Shown here in pieces: positions 1-7,182 of a stretch of DNA of 44,073 nt (its first letter is position 1; every line of letters begins with the position of its first letter). The notes beneath the pieces are model-generated. The model did no database searches, was not told the DNA's origin, and saw only the letters and a program-made list of their open reading frames with translations. The DNA lies in IMG/VR virus record IMGVR_UViG_3300033151_000074, positions 1 through 44,073 of that record. The stretch is one strand, 5' to 3'. The stretch is from a virus. Position numbers and translations under genes: made by a program.

Positions 1-35
1 TGTAATCGTTTAAGTTGGTGGCTTGGATTTGGATG

Positions 36-341
36 TCATGCTGATTCATCAATCACCCTCTCTATCGCTTCCTTCAGGTCGTCCAGAGCTTCCTTTGCGC
101 TGGTCACGGACTCATCTAGTATCAACTGGCTTGCTGGCCCACCTAGAGCCTCCTGTATTGCCTTGGATTCGTCACCCTTGCACATGTCTCCGGAATCTAC
201 CCACTCTACGTCATGCATTGCCTGCGCAACATTACGAAGCAGTCTGGCGAAGGCCTTGCGCTCGTTACTTCCGCTGTGGCTCAGTTGGTCTGCCATATCA
301 GCAACTTTGCAATATGCGTAATCGTATGATCCTCCACTCAT
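36..341 (-). CDS. Conserved small phage protein (MSGGSYDYAY type)
   Basis: A 101-residue acidic soluble protein with no signal peptide or membrane segment. The N-terminus MSGGSYDYAY and the central HDVEWVDSGD stretch match a small phage protein family I have seen often but whose function is not known. The start is supported by an AGGAGTGAGAC ribosome binding site before ATG, and the ATG overlaps the stop of the upstream gene as ATGA, so translation is probably coupled. It is the last visible gene of the leftward early operon. Beyond its stop, the first 35 bases hold only a nine-codon open frame and no supportable gene. Confidence 0.8.
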   Translation of the reverse strand: MSGGSYDYAYCKVADMADQLSHSGSNERKAFARLLRNVAQAMHDVEWVDSGDMCKGDESKAIQEALGGPASQLILDESVTSAKEALDDLKEAIERVIDESA

Positions 342-1051
342 GTCTCACTCCTGACTTTGATGGCGATAAGATCGCCTGGTATGCGCTCACCGGATTCAAG
401 CTGCTTGTCAGTGGCCCATGCGTGACCATTCATACCTGTATCAAATTGGACCGGGTAATGGATGTACGCCTTGTTTGGGTCTTGAGCATAAAAATACCCA
501 ACAAGCCGACCTGAGTTTATCCAAGTGTATAGCCAACGGTCGTTAAAGATCATCCTGCCGTCCTCATCTTCCTCTCGCTCTATACGCTCATACTGTGGCT
601 GTAGCTGGGCGTGGTAGGCTTCTAGCCAGCGTTGGGCATTGGATAGGATGGTAGGGTCTTTTTTAGAAGTTAACTCTTGCCCCAACTCACCCCAACCGTT
701 TTTTGTACAAGCTAATCCACCATGGTGCGATCTGTTTCCTGGACAGCAACTACAAGTAATGCTAATACCTTGACAGCGACCCTTTTGATTGATAATCTTC
801 TCACACTCTTCAGCCATCCTCTTAGCCAGCTCCTTGTCTTCCGGTATCACGATCTTGAATTCTTTGGGCTTTGGTTCTTCTATGGTCCAACACCCTAGCT
901 TGTCCTCACTGATTAGCACTGGCGATCTATCATACGTCCAAAGAAAGTCGTCTCGATTCCATATCGCATATAATGCATCTCCATACTCATCTAACCAAAA
1001 CACCTCTTTATCTGCCTTTGCCGCTTCTATTGCCTCTAGTAGATTACTCAT
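338..1051 (-). CDS. Hypothetical early protein, 237 aa
   Basis: I do not recognise this protein. It is rich in Trp, Tyr and acidic residues and has a short Cys cluster near residue 100 (CSCC), which could bind metal. There is no signal peptide or membrane segment. The start uses a GAGGTGTTGGT leader and overlaps the stop of the preceding Cys-rich gene as ATGA. It ends in an ATGA overlap with the next gene. This chain of four-base overlaps marks an operon of co-translated early genes. Function unknown. Confidence 0.7.
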   Translation of the reverse strand: MSNLLEAIEAAKADKEVFWLDEYGDALYAIWNRDDFLWTYDRSPVLISEDKLGCWTIEEPKPKEFKIVIPEDKELAKRMAEECEKIINQKGRCQGISITCSCCPGNRSHHGGLACTKNGWGELGQELTSKKDPTILSNAQRWLEAYHAQLQPQYERIEREEDEDGRMIFNDRWLYTWINSGRLVGYFYAQDPNKAYIHYPVQFDTGMNGHAWATDKQLESGERIPGDLIAIKVRSET

Positions 1052-1518
1052 ACCAACACCTCACCTTTCCGATGCCGCACACAATGGCAGCTCGCACAAA
1101 TCTCCACAACGTAACAGCCATGCTTACATTTCCATGGTTGAAATCCCTTGCCGCAACGCTTACACACTTTCGTCTTGCTCCGGCACTTCTTACACATCCC
1201 GTTGATCAAGATCTCTGCACGCCCGACTGATCGGTTCTTCTGTCCGTTGTCTGGGCAGTATGGGCACAGATCGTCAACGTAGAGTGGAGTACATTTGGCA
1301 CACCGCGGCTTCTTGTTGCCCTTACGCAGCTTACCGTTGCATGACGTGCATCTTCGCGATCCTGCTGGCACTGTGAGGGCTGTGAGTCGATCCTTCAGCG
1401 TCTTGATGCGTCTGTAGTCAGCGTCGTCTCTGCTCAGCAGCTCAGCCTTGATGTTGGCGATCTCTTGAGCGTCACACTCGTCTTCGTAGTCTAGGTCTGA
1501 GTGGTCGGGTTTAATCAT
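1048..1518 (-). CDS. Multi zinc-ribbon protein
   Basis: A 156-residue protein whose last 100 residues hold several CxxC-type pairs: CTSC, CAKC, CPYC, CKKC, CKRC and CASC, plus interspersed His. This fits two to four tandem zinc ribbons or rubredoxin-like knuckles. The N-terminal 50 residues are charged and probably helical. Such proteins commonly bind nucleic acid or proteins, but no specific role can be assigned. The start ATG overlaps the end of the upstream gene. It is one of an unusual number of Cys-rich small proteins in the window. Confidence 0.75.
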   Translation of the reverse strand: MIKPDHSDLDYEDECDAQEIANIKAELLSRDDADYRRIKTLKDRLTALTVPAGSRRCTSCNGKLRKGNKKPRCAKCTPLYVDDLCPYCPDNGQKNRSVGRAEILINGMCKKCRSKTKVCKRCGKGFQPWKCKHGCYVVEICASCHCVRHRKGEVLV

Positions 1519-1978
1519 TGGATGTGACCTTGAACCGGATCGCTTTGCAAATCTCTTTAGTGCGACCTTCTAGTGCGCTGTGGTATAGCAGACCCGTTTC
1601 ATCTCTCCACATAACGCCTGATCCGAATAACTTTTCACCAAGAGCGGTTTTCCACACGTAGCCTACGAACAGACTGTGAGATGCAGCCCCATCAAGAAAG
1701 ATAGATTTAGCCTTTCCGTAAGAACAAGACCACATGTCGCATGATAGCTCCGGAACCACATCAACATACTCAGGCTTAGGCTCATCCCACGGCTCGACGA
1801 TCTCGAAGTCCGGGTTGCTGTGATACGCCGTGCCGTCTACATTCCATGCGGTGTATTTTCTTTCTTCGGACACGATCACGTAGCCAATTATCGGATACGT
1901 CTTTGATCCGACGTTGGTGGAAAGAACTATCGCCTGGTAGCCCTCCCTGGTTCTGTAAATTCCAACTTCAATCTTCAT
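1511..1978 (-). CDS. Hypothetical early protein, 155 aa
   Basis: No family is recognised. The predicted protein is of mixed composition, apparently beta-rich at the N-terminus (MKIEVGIYRTREGYQAIVLS), and soluble. A GAGAGGAAACC ribosome binding site precedes the ATG. That site lies directly after a long stem-loop (1998-2038), so expression of this gene may be set separately from the gene before it. The stop overlaps the start of the zinc-ribbon gene. Confidence 0.7.
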   Translation of the reverse strand: MKIEVGIYRTREGYQAIVLSTNVGSKTYPIIGYVIVSEERKYTAWNVDGTAYHSNPDFEIVEPWDEPKPEYVDVVPELSCDMWSCSYGKAKSIFLDGAASHSLFVGYVWKTALGEKLFGSGVMWRDETGLLYHSALEGRTKEICKAIRFKVTSND

Positions 1979-1997
1979 TGGTTTCCTCTCGTAAAAT

Positions 1998-2038
1998 GAC
2001 CCAGGGCAGGGGCCGAAGCCTTAGTCCAGCCCTGGGTC
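1998..2038 (-). promoter_or_regulatory. Intergenic stem-loop before RBS (element D)
   Basis: A perfect 10-bp inverted repeat, GACCCAGGGC at 1998-2007 and GCCCTGGGTC at 2029-2038. Inside it, on the minus-strand transcript, sits a small GGC-UUCG-GCC hairpin. Four U residues follow, then a GAGAGGAAACC ribosome binding site. It could be a weak terminator, an RNase-processing site or a translation insulator. The same layout occurs three more times in this operon. Confidence 0.55.
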
Positions 2039-2050
2039 TCCTAGATGTTC

Positions 2051-2254
2051 TCAGTTTGCGCCACTCGGATGGCTGACCGGGTGCCTTCGACCCGCGCCTG
2101 TCCGTTCGCCCACAAAGGGGCATCTATGGGAAGTTAGGAGGGCATCGTCTACGTCCGAGCGTTTTGCCGCGCCCTCTGCGGCAGTACATTTCAAATAGAT
2201 CCCAAAGACAAGTAGCGCAAGCAGGAATGGTGTTACTGTTATGATCTCAATCAT
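2051..2254 (-). CDS. Small single-pass membrane protein
   Basis: A 67-residue protein with one hydrophobic segment at about residues 5-22 (TVTPFLLALLVFGIYL), then a charged, low-complexity tail with His and Gly. An AAAGG motif ten bases before ATG is a fair ribosome binding site. It lies between two structured intergenic elements. It might be a small inner-membrane phage protein, but a coding role is less certain than for its neighbours because the tail looks unconserved. Confidence 0.5.
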   Translation of the reverse strand: MIEIITVTPFLLALLVFGIYLKCTAAEGAAKRSDVDDALLTSHRCPFVGERTGAGRRHPVSHPSGAN

Positions 2255-2272
2255 GCTTGCCTTTCGTTAAAG

Positions 2273-2354
2273 CATCCCCCACCACGCGGTTTTTATCTGT
2301 CGTACTCCATCCAAGGAGTCTTGATAGTATTGCTCTGCGCGTTGGTGGGGGATG
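2273..2354 (-). promoter_or_regulatory. Intergenic structured RNA candidate (element C)
   Basis: Arm 2273-2288 pairs with 2338-2354 to give a stem of about 16 bp with one bulged base; the core CATCCCCCACCA pairs with TGGTGGGGGATG. Inside is a second hairpin, ACTCC (2304-2308) with GGAGT (2315-2319). It fills the whole gap between the coiled-coil gene and the membrane-protein gene and ends close to that gene's ribosome binding site. There is no U-tract, so a simple terminator is unlikely. Confidence 0.55.
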
Positions 2355-2358
2355 GTGG

Positions 2359-2793
2359 TTAACCTTCCTCTGTCGTATCGGCTTCTTCCTCGGTCTCAAC
2401 AGTGGTGACCTCTTCCGCTTCACCAGAGTCAAAGTCCATGGACGTCTGAAGCTCGTCAGCGTTAAGCTCACGCGACTCAACTACCTCGCCGGTATCCATG
2501 CGCACAAGCGTCACGAGATCGTTGTCGTAATCAAACGTCTGTTCGACCTTGACATCTTTCATCTCATGCTTGTCGCGCAGCAACCGACCATACTTATTGA
2601 TGTCCGTCTCAGCCTTCGTGATGTCGTTCTTGAACTGCTCCTTAACACACTTGAACGAATCCTCAAGGGCGCCGAGATCAGCCTGTCTGCGGCCAAGCTT
2701 TTCGCCGGTCTCCAGCAGGTCTTTTTCGGTCAACTCTACGCGCAGCCACTTATCGTACTTGCGCACCTTCGTCTTCTTCGTTACCTCTGTCAT
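2359..2793 (-). CDS. Hypothetical coiled-coil protein, acidic tail
   Basis: A 144-residue highly charged protein. Residues 20-85 have heptad-like Leu/Ala spacing typical of a coiled coil, and the last 30 residues are almost entirely acidic (EEVTTVETEEEADTTEEG). The chosen ATG has AAGGAG five bases upstream; the GTG one codon earlier is too close to that site. It sits directly downstream of SSB in the recombination cluster. Function unknown; an accessory to SSB or recombination is only a guess from position. Confidence 0.7.
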   Translation of the reverse strand: MTEVTKKTKVRKYDKWLRVELTEKDLLETGEKLGRRQADLGALEDSFKCVKEQFKNDITKAETDINKYGRLLRDKHEMKDVKVEQTFDYDNDLVTLVRMDTGEVVESRELNADELQTSMDFDSGEAEEVTTVETEEEADTTEEG

Positions 2794-2821
2794 CACATCT
2801 CCTTCTTCTAAAAGTTACACG

Positions 2822-3226
2822 CTAAAAGGGAACTCCCCCTTCTCCAAGTCCATCTCCATCACCACCGGCAGGAGCCTCATTACGCTCAGCCGGCGCACTA
2901 CTACGATCGTTACCCGGAAGGAACGTGAAGCCTCTTGCGCTGATCTTAATCTTGGTGCGCTTCTTACCGGTCTCACGATCTTCCCACTCATCTTGCTCAA
3001 GCTCACCCACAACACAGATGCCGGTGCCCTTGCGAACCATGTCTCCAACGATCTCTGCAGTCTTGCCCCAGAATGTCACAGGGATGAATACCACTGTCTC
3101 CTTGCCGCTGAACTTCTTGTTGATTGCCACCGTCGCGTCACACACGGCTTTGCCACTGGGAATGTATCTCAGCTCTGGATCTCTGATCACCGTTCCCATG
3201 ATTGTTATGTTACTCATTCCTTGCAT
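2822..3226 (-). CDS. ssb: Single-stranded DNA-binding protein
   Basis: A 134-residue OB-fold SSB. It has the usual N-terminal strand (SNITIMGTVIRDPELRY), the central VVFIPVTFWGKTAEIV region and the ISARGFTFL strand, followed by a flexible Gly/Ala/Asp-rich tail ending in GGVPF, like the protein-interaction tip of bacterial SSBs. It coats single-stranded DNA during replication and recombination. ATG at 3226 has AAAGGAG nine bases upstream. A second ATG at 3217 overlaps the upstream stop as ATGA and is a possible alternative. The nearby RecT and exonuclease make a recombination set. Confidence 0.93.
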   Translation of the reverse strand: MQGMSNITIMGTVIRDPELRYIPSGKAVCDATVAINKKFSGKETVVFIPVTFWGKTAEIVGDMVRKGTGICVVGELEQDEWEDRETGKKRTKIKISARGFTFLPGNDRSSAPAERNEAPAGGDGDGLGEGGVPF

Positions 3227-3414
3227 GTTGCTTTCTCCTTTGCCAATCTCAAACAATCGTCAAGTATGTCGCTCTCTTTATCTTTCTTCTTTTTACACTC
3301 GGGGCATATGCCGTGTGACGCATGACCCCATTCGTCGAGCGTGAATCCATGCTTATCCTCACGCTCCTCAACCTTGACCATCTTGCACCAACTACATACG
3401 GTAATCCAAAGCAT
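3214..3414 (-). CDS. Small CxxC...CPEC zinc-ribbon protein
   Basis: A 66-residue protein with one zinc ribbon: CSWC near the N-terminus and SHGICPEC about 30 residues later. The CSWCK and SHGICPEC pair resembles a short module seen at the ends of signalling and phage proteins; here it is nearly the whole protein. ATG at 3414 is preceded by GAGGGGGG. A longer frame runs upstream to 3489 but would pass through stem-loop element B and lacks a ribosome binding site. The end overlaps the SSB start by 13 bases. Confidence 0.72.
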   Translation of the reverse strand: MLWITVCSWCKMVKVEEREDKHGFTLDEWGHASHGICPECKKKKDKESDILDDCLRLAKEKATCKE

Positions 3415-3432
3415 GAAATCCCCCCTCAAGAT

Positions 3433-3501
3433 GTGGCGCTGGCCGGCGAATTTGGCGTTCGGGAAAATGGCCAGCGCCACGGAATCCACCCCCTTTGGTG
3501 G
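3433..3501 (-). promoter_or_regulatory. Tandem intergenic hairpins (element B)
   Basis: A perfect 12-bp inverted repeat, GTGGCGCTGGCC at 3433-3444 and GGCCAGCGCCAC at 3469-3480, with a small inner hairpin (CGAA with TTCG). On the minus transcript it is preceded by another hairpin, CCACC with GGTGG (3486-3501), directly after the stop of the coiled-coil gene. The ribosome binding site of the next gene follows within ten bases. No U-tract follows. Probably a processing or translation-insulating structure. Confidence 0.6.
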
Positions 3502-4521
3502 TTAAGCTTTATGGCAAATGACGGCCATGGCTTCAAGGTCTGTGCTGATCGTATCCATGATGGCAGAAAGGTCGCTATCTTTGAGGTCCGGAATTTGCAT
3601 GATAGTGTCGCCAATGAGAATAGCGAACGCCCTCATCTTCTCACGATCAGGCTTCAACGCTTCTTGTCGTTCGGCATCGGCCTCCTCATCAGCCTTACGC
3701 TGCTTCTCAACCTCAACCTTGCGAGCTTCACGATCCTCAGCCTCTTTCTTGTCGAGCTCTATCTGCTCATCTGCTTCAATCTTAGCCTGCTTGTCGGCCT
3801 CCAGTTCGGCCTTCTCATCGTCGAGGGCTTTGCGGTCGGCATCGAGCTTGTCCTGCGCCTCCCTCTGCTCTGCTTCACGCTTGGCATCCTCCTCGTCCCG
3901 AACTCTCAACTTGGCGTCCAGCTCGGCACGATCCTTCTTGAGCTGCTCCTGTTCGTCCTCGAACTTCTTGCGTTCTTCGAGCCTGGCTTCGAGTGCGACC
4001 TGGCCATCACGTAATGAGATCTGAGCTGCCGGAACGAACTCTTGGAATAGCTCATCGCTAATATCGATTGTTGCGAATAGATCACAGGCATCTTCGATCT
4101 CTGCTACCGTTGAACCTTCCTTAACGATAGAAGCTTCACGGATGGCTCTCAGGCGATCCTGGATCTCTTCAACCCGCTTACGCTCAGCCTCTTCCTTCTC
4201 AGCCTTGACGCGAGCCTTCTCGTCATCAACAGCCTGCTTGCGCTCCTTGAGTGGATCCTCAATAGCCTTCAGCTCTGTGGTGATACGGTTGGCCTCTACC
4301 TGAACCAAGCGACCCCATGCCAACGCATCGGCCTTCAACTCTTTGCGATGCTTGTCAACACCAACGCGCCAGCCACGCAACTCTGCGATAGCCTTCTTCA
4401 CCACATCGTAACTCTTGGTGTCTGTGATCTCCAGGTCAGCCAGGCGCGTCTTCATCTCTGCAATCATTCCGTCTGTTACTGAGTACTCTACCACTTGGGT
4501 TGTTTCTTCTGCTTCTGTCAC
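3502..4521 (-). CDS. DUF1351-like coiled-coil phage protein
   Basis: A 339-residue protein that starts EATEE-like and continues with a helical head (YSVTDGMIAEMKTRLADLE) and KHRKELKADALAWGR, a pattern I know from phage proteins near RecT annotated as DUF1351 or, loosely, TolA-like. Residues 80-130 and 200-300 are long charged coiled coils rich in Glu, Lys and Ala. GTG at 4521 is chosen because AAGGAG lies six bases upstream; the open frame reaching 4611 runs through structured element A. It is next to RecT. A role in recombination or replication is inferred from context only. Confidence 0.8.
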   Translation of the reverse strand: MTEAEETTQVVEYSVTDGMIAEMKTRLADLEITDTKSYDVVKKAIAELRGWRVGVDKHRKELKADALAWGRLVQVEANRITTELKAIEDPLKERKQAVDDEKARVKAEKEEAERKRVEEIQDRLRAIREASIVKEGSTVAEIEDACDLFATIDISDELFQEFVPAAQISLRDGQVALEARLEERKKFEDEQEQLKKDRAELDAKLRVRDEEDAKREAEQREAQDKLDADRKALDDEKAELEADKQAKIEADEQIELDKKEAEDREARKVEVEKQRKADEEADAERQEALKPDREKMRAFAILIGDTIMQIPDLKDSDLSAIMDTISTDLEAMAVICHKA

Positions 4522-4543
4522 TTCGTTCTCCTTCTTCAAAAGA

Positions 4544-4626
4544 GCTCGCAGCCGGCAGGTTCCAGCCAACCTGATAGGACGTCCTGGTGTAGCTATTACG
4601 TGTGTTACCACGCCTCGGCTGCGAGC
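4544..4626 (-). promoter_or_regulatory. Cloverleaf-like intergenic RNA candidate (element A)
   Basis: An 11-bp perfect stem, GCTCGCAGCCG at 4544-4554 with CGGCTGCGAGC at 4616-4626, closes a loop that itself holds hairpins CAGGTT/AACCTG and CGTG/CACG and the palindrome AGGACGTCCT. This gives a multi-branched fold of about 83 nt between the RecT stop and the GTG start of the next gene. A T-rich run and AAGGAG follow on the transcript. It looks more elaborate than a terminator. Confidence 0.55.
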
Positions 4627-4632
4627 AAAAAA

Positions 4633-5586
4633 CTATCCATTGGCCTTAATATAAATGTCCTTCGCATTCTCCCAAGCCGCAGCGTCATCAGCAGACACGT
4701 CCTTGCGGGTAAGCGTCATCAGCGATGCCATGCCAGCTTCTTCCAGTGCAGCGTCAACAGCGTCAGGGGCCTTGTCGTAGAGCTTGGCAAACATGTCGTA
4801 GATGTCTGTGGGTGGCGCAACGACGTCTGGCTCTGGCTTCGACTTCGGTGGCTTCTTCTCGCTGAAGTCGTGCTCGCCGGCATCCAGTGGGCTGGTATCA
4901 ATCACCGATGCGCTAACGTCAAGCATCTCCGCACGATCATCTGCCTGCAATGCGATGTTGATAGAGCTGGACTTGGGCAGCATCTTCATGAGTCGCTTGA
5001 TTGCCGACTTCACCCACATCTCAGCTTCCCATTGCTTCCAAGGACTGCTACTGCTTGACGCACTCTTGCTTGACTTCTTGATAGCCTCAACATCAACGCG
5101 AGACAGCACCTTGTAGATCTTCTCGCTGGAGCCCTTGATCTTAGCCCACGCATAAGCATGAGTAAGCTTGCCGCGAGCAGTCTCGGTCGGGATATGGCGA
5201 ACGGTATTGTTGCCGAGGTCATACGCGAAATCATCGTTCTCGTACACCGCATGAGCATTGATGGCCTCAATCAATCCGGATCGGTACGCCAGCTCAATCA
5301 AGCCCTGATAGCCGGGGATGAATGTAGCCTCCTTGCCATACGGGATCAGCCAGCACTGGCCGTTGACCCCAGGCTCCAAGCCAAGCTGTGATGCAGTAAT
5401 GATTGCACCCGCCAGACTCTTCTGGTCACACTGCATGAGCTTCGGGTTCTTACGGCACTCGGTCAGCACGATTCTCATCATGCGATCGGCAGTAAGATGT
5501 TTCGGTAGAGCGTTCTGCATCGCCGGCTTTAAGCTTTCGATGAGAGTCATTACTTTGTCCTTTTTTGCCACTGCGTTACCTGCCAT
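4633..5586 (-). CDS. recT: RecT-family single-strand annealing protein
   Basis: A 317-residue RecT/Red-beta-like recombinase that anneals complementary single strands after exonuclease resection. The family core is clear: SLAGAIITASQLGLEPG (residues 57-73), QCWLIPYG (77-84) and FIPGYQGLIELAYRSG (89-104), then an EMWVKSAIKRL helix. Residues after about 230 form a Pro/Lys-rich linker and a small helical C-terminal domain, probably for partner binding. AGAAGGAGATCTAA before ATG is a strong ribosome binding site. The partner exonuclease lies one gene upstream. Confidence 0.95.
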   Translation of the reverse strand: MAGNAVAKKDKVMTLIESLKPAMQNALPKHLTADRMMRIVLTECRKNPKLMQCDQKSLAGAIITASQLGLEPGVNGQCWLIPYGKEATFIPGYQGLIELAYRSGLIEAINAHAVYENDDFAYDLGNNTVRHIPTETARGKLTHAYAWAKIKGSSEKIYKVLSRVDVEAIKKSSKSASSSSSPWKQWEAEMWVKSAIKRLMKMLPKSSSINIALQADDRAEMLDVSASVIDTSPLDAGEHDFSEKKPPKSKPEPDVVAPPTDIYDMFAKLYDKAPDAVDAALEEAGMASLMTLTRKDVSADDAAAWENAKDIYIKANG

Positions 5587-5609
5587 TTAGATCTCCTTCT
5601 ATATGTGAG

Positions 5610-5918
5610 TTAAACGATCTCTACTTGAACGTAAACGTAACCACCCCGGAGCGGTCGCCAGAGGGTGGCCATCTTGTCGTATAAGAACTCGTGGTCCTCA
5701 TCAGATGTATATGCCCAGTTTGGGCTAAGCCATTCGTTGTCGCTAAGATGGACCCGAACGCTATTCTTCATCGGTTTGCGAGAGCACCACACCCTGATCT
5801 TTGAGCATCGAGGCACTTCAAAATGCTTGTCGATAAACTCATCACAAATGTATGGCCCATCCTTAGCAAGCCACTCATCGTAGGCGCTACGCAGAACCGG
5901 TGTTGATACAGGCTTCAT
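5610..5918 (-). CDS. Hypothetical protein between recT and exonuclease
   Basis: A 102-residue protein with many aromatic residues (WLAKDGPYICDEF, WLSPNWAYTSD, ATLWRPLRGGYVYVQVEIV) and no membrane segment. No family recognised. Its ribosome binding site AAAAGGAGATC lies in the downstream copy of a 22-bp tandem duplication, and the duplicated copy supplies a second identical site upstream. It is flanked by the two recombination genes and probably co-transcribed with them. Confidence 0.72.
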   Translation of the reverse strand: MKPVSTPVLRSAYDEWLAKDGPYICDEFIDKHFEVPRCSKIRVWCSRKPMKNSVRVHLSDNEWLSPNWAYTSDEDHEFLYDKMATLWRPLRGGYVYVQVEIV

Positions 5919-7034
5919 TTAGATCTCCTTTTGGCCACAAGTAGATCTCCTTTTGGCCACAAGTTTACGAATAGTTTTAGTAGTTACCGCCCCTGCTTCC
6001 TCAAGCTGCTCCATAACAACCTTGCACATGGCTGCACCCTGTCTCGGTGGCGCGATGTCTTTGACGGCGGTCATCAGCTTAGTCTTGCCAACGGTGACGA
6101 TCTCGTTGATTGTATCCATTGATAGGTGCTGCTGCAGGACATCAAGGTTGAGAGCGATTGTCTTGCGTTCCTCTTCCTTGAAGCCGAGCACCCTGCCGTC
6201 TCCGATGGACATAGGGCCGTTGGTTTCAACCAAGTTACGCACAGCCTTGTCGAAGTCCTTGCAGATCTTCTCGACCATCTTGAACCGAGGGTACGTGCTC
6301 ATAACAAGAGCTGGCGTGATCTCCTGACCTTCCTTCTGGCCGATCGCCAGCATGCCCTCAACGGATGTTCTTGTCAGTGATGTCTGAGCTTCGCATTCGT
6401 AGCGCAGGTTGCAGTTTACACACACTTCGCCGGGATGGTACTCGCTGGATGATGCGGCTTCAATCAAACGCTTCTCGAAGTCGGCAAGCACTGCCAGCGA
6501 TACATCTTTAACAGGCGCCCGGTTATCCCTCAGCCATGCAGTAACGATCTTGAACGACTGCGCCTCTGGATACTTCCAGCTCAGCAGGTATGCGTATGCA
6601 AGGAGCTGATCGCTGTAGTCACCCTCTACACGCCCACTCTTCCAGTCAATGACCACGAGGGTATCTGGTTCGTTAGCATACCATCCGGCAATATCCATGT
6701 GACCAGTGAGCTCGTAGTCGGTGTCAGGGATCATTACCTTATGCTCGGTCTCGATCTCTAACACATCAAGAAGTGGTTCATATGTATCCCACAACTTGCG
6801 ACCGATATAGTAAAGTATTCTAAGGTCTTTCGGCTCAACGTCAGGCCAGTTATCACACGCCCTCTCGATGTCCCACTCATGCGAGCCGTCCACGTCACTT
6901 GACAGAACTGCATGTATCGCGCTACCAATGTGCGCCGGCTTCTCGTCAGTCCGTATCGGAACCTTCGCCGGGAACTTGCTCGCATTGCACTGCATGATCC
7001 CCGGTACTGCACTCGCTCTGATTGTCTTCGTCAT
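5919..7034 (-). CDS. Cas4/RecB-type PD-(D/E)XK exonuclease with Fe-S cysteines
   Basis: A 371-residue nuclease of the RecB/Cas4 kind, the expected partner of RecT that resects double-strand ends. Motifs in order: GSAIH with His41, GHMD with Asp114, VVIDWKSG with Asp130 and Lys132, and SDQLLAYAY with Gln143. Four cysteines, Cys16 and then Cys205-x2-Cys208-x5-Cys214, have the Cas4/AddB spacing for an iron-sulfur cluster. About 150 residues follow the nuclease core. The first 29 codons overlap the upstream zinc-ribbon gene; GAGGAAGCAA precedes the ATG. The last residues, after KLVAKRRS, come from a 22-bp duplication that shifted the frame. Confidence 0.88.
   Translation of the reverse strand: MTKTIRASAVPGIMQCNASKFPAKVPIRTDEKPAHIGSAIHAVLSSDVDGSHEWDIERACDNWPDVEPKDLRILYYIGRKLWDTYEPLLDVLEIETEHKVMIPDTDYELTGHMDIAGWYANEPDTLVVIDWKSGRVEGDYSDQLLAYAYLLSWKYPEAQSFKIVTAWLRDNRAPVKDVSLAVLADFEKRLIEAASSSEYHPGEVCVNCNLRYECEAQTSLTRTSVEGMLAIGQKEGQEITPALVMSTYPRFKMVEKICKDFDKAVRNLVETNGPMSIGDGRVLGFKEEERKTIALNLDVLQQHLSMDTINEIVTVGKTKLMTAVKDIAPPRQGAAMCKVVMEQLEEAGAVTTKTIRKLVAKRRSTCGQKEI
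5920..5963. repeat. 22-bp exact tandem duplication containing an RBS
   Basis: Bases 5920-5941 and 5942-5963 are identical. Each copy carries an AAAAGGAGATC ribosome binding site for the leftward gene at 5918. Because 22 is not a multiple of three, the exonuclease C-terminus changed from a predicted KRRSK-stop, whose TGA overlapped the next ATG as ATGA, to KRRSTCGQKEI-stop. Confidence 0.95.
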
Positions 7035-7182
7035 TTGCTTCCTCTTCTTCTGCGTAAGCCAACTTCCACGTCAAGCGATACCAGTAGTAATACATGTCCT
7101 TACCGCATCGCTTGCAGTACTCTGCTTCAAACTCAATCGCCCCTCTGCACATTGGGCATTCGTACATTAATTTACCAGCCAT
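6946..7182 (-). CDS. Small zinc-ribbon protein overlapping exonuclease start
   Basis: A 78-residue protein with an N-terminal zinc ribbon, CPMC then CKRC about ten residues later, followed by an aromatic patch and an acidic tail. It overlaps the exonuclease gene by 89 bases in a different frame; the overlap covers only the acidic tail, so the tail may be shaped by the nuclease sequence. It also overlaps the upstream membrane-protein gene by 11 bases. The ribosome binding site is weak (GGAG twelve bases upstream), so coupling to the upstream gene is likely. Confidence 0.65.
   Translation of the reverse strand: MAGKLMYECPMCRGAIEFEAEYCKRCGKDMYYYWYRLTWKLAYAEEEEANDEDNQSECSTGDHAVQCEQVPGEGSDTD

Noticed and set aside
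1-39. Start of another leftward gene
   Set aside because: The ATG at 39-37 is followed by a stop after nine codons.
2247-2480. Leftward 77-codon frame across element C
   Set aside because: It lies mostly inside the well-supported coiled-coil gene in another frame and has a basic, low-complexity sequence.
2549-3325. Rightward 258-codon frame opposite SSB
   Set aside because: Antisense shadow of SSB and the coiled-coil gene; no ribosome binding site and unlike any protein family.
4544-4632. Rightward terminator (stem plus A-run)
   Set aside because: The A-run follows the stem on the plus strand, the wrong base for a U-tract; genes here run leftward.
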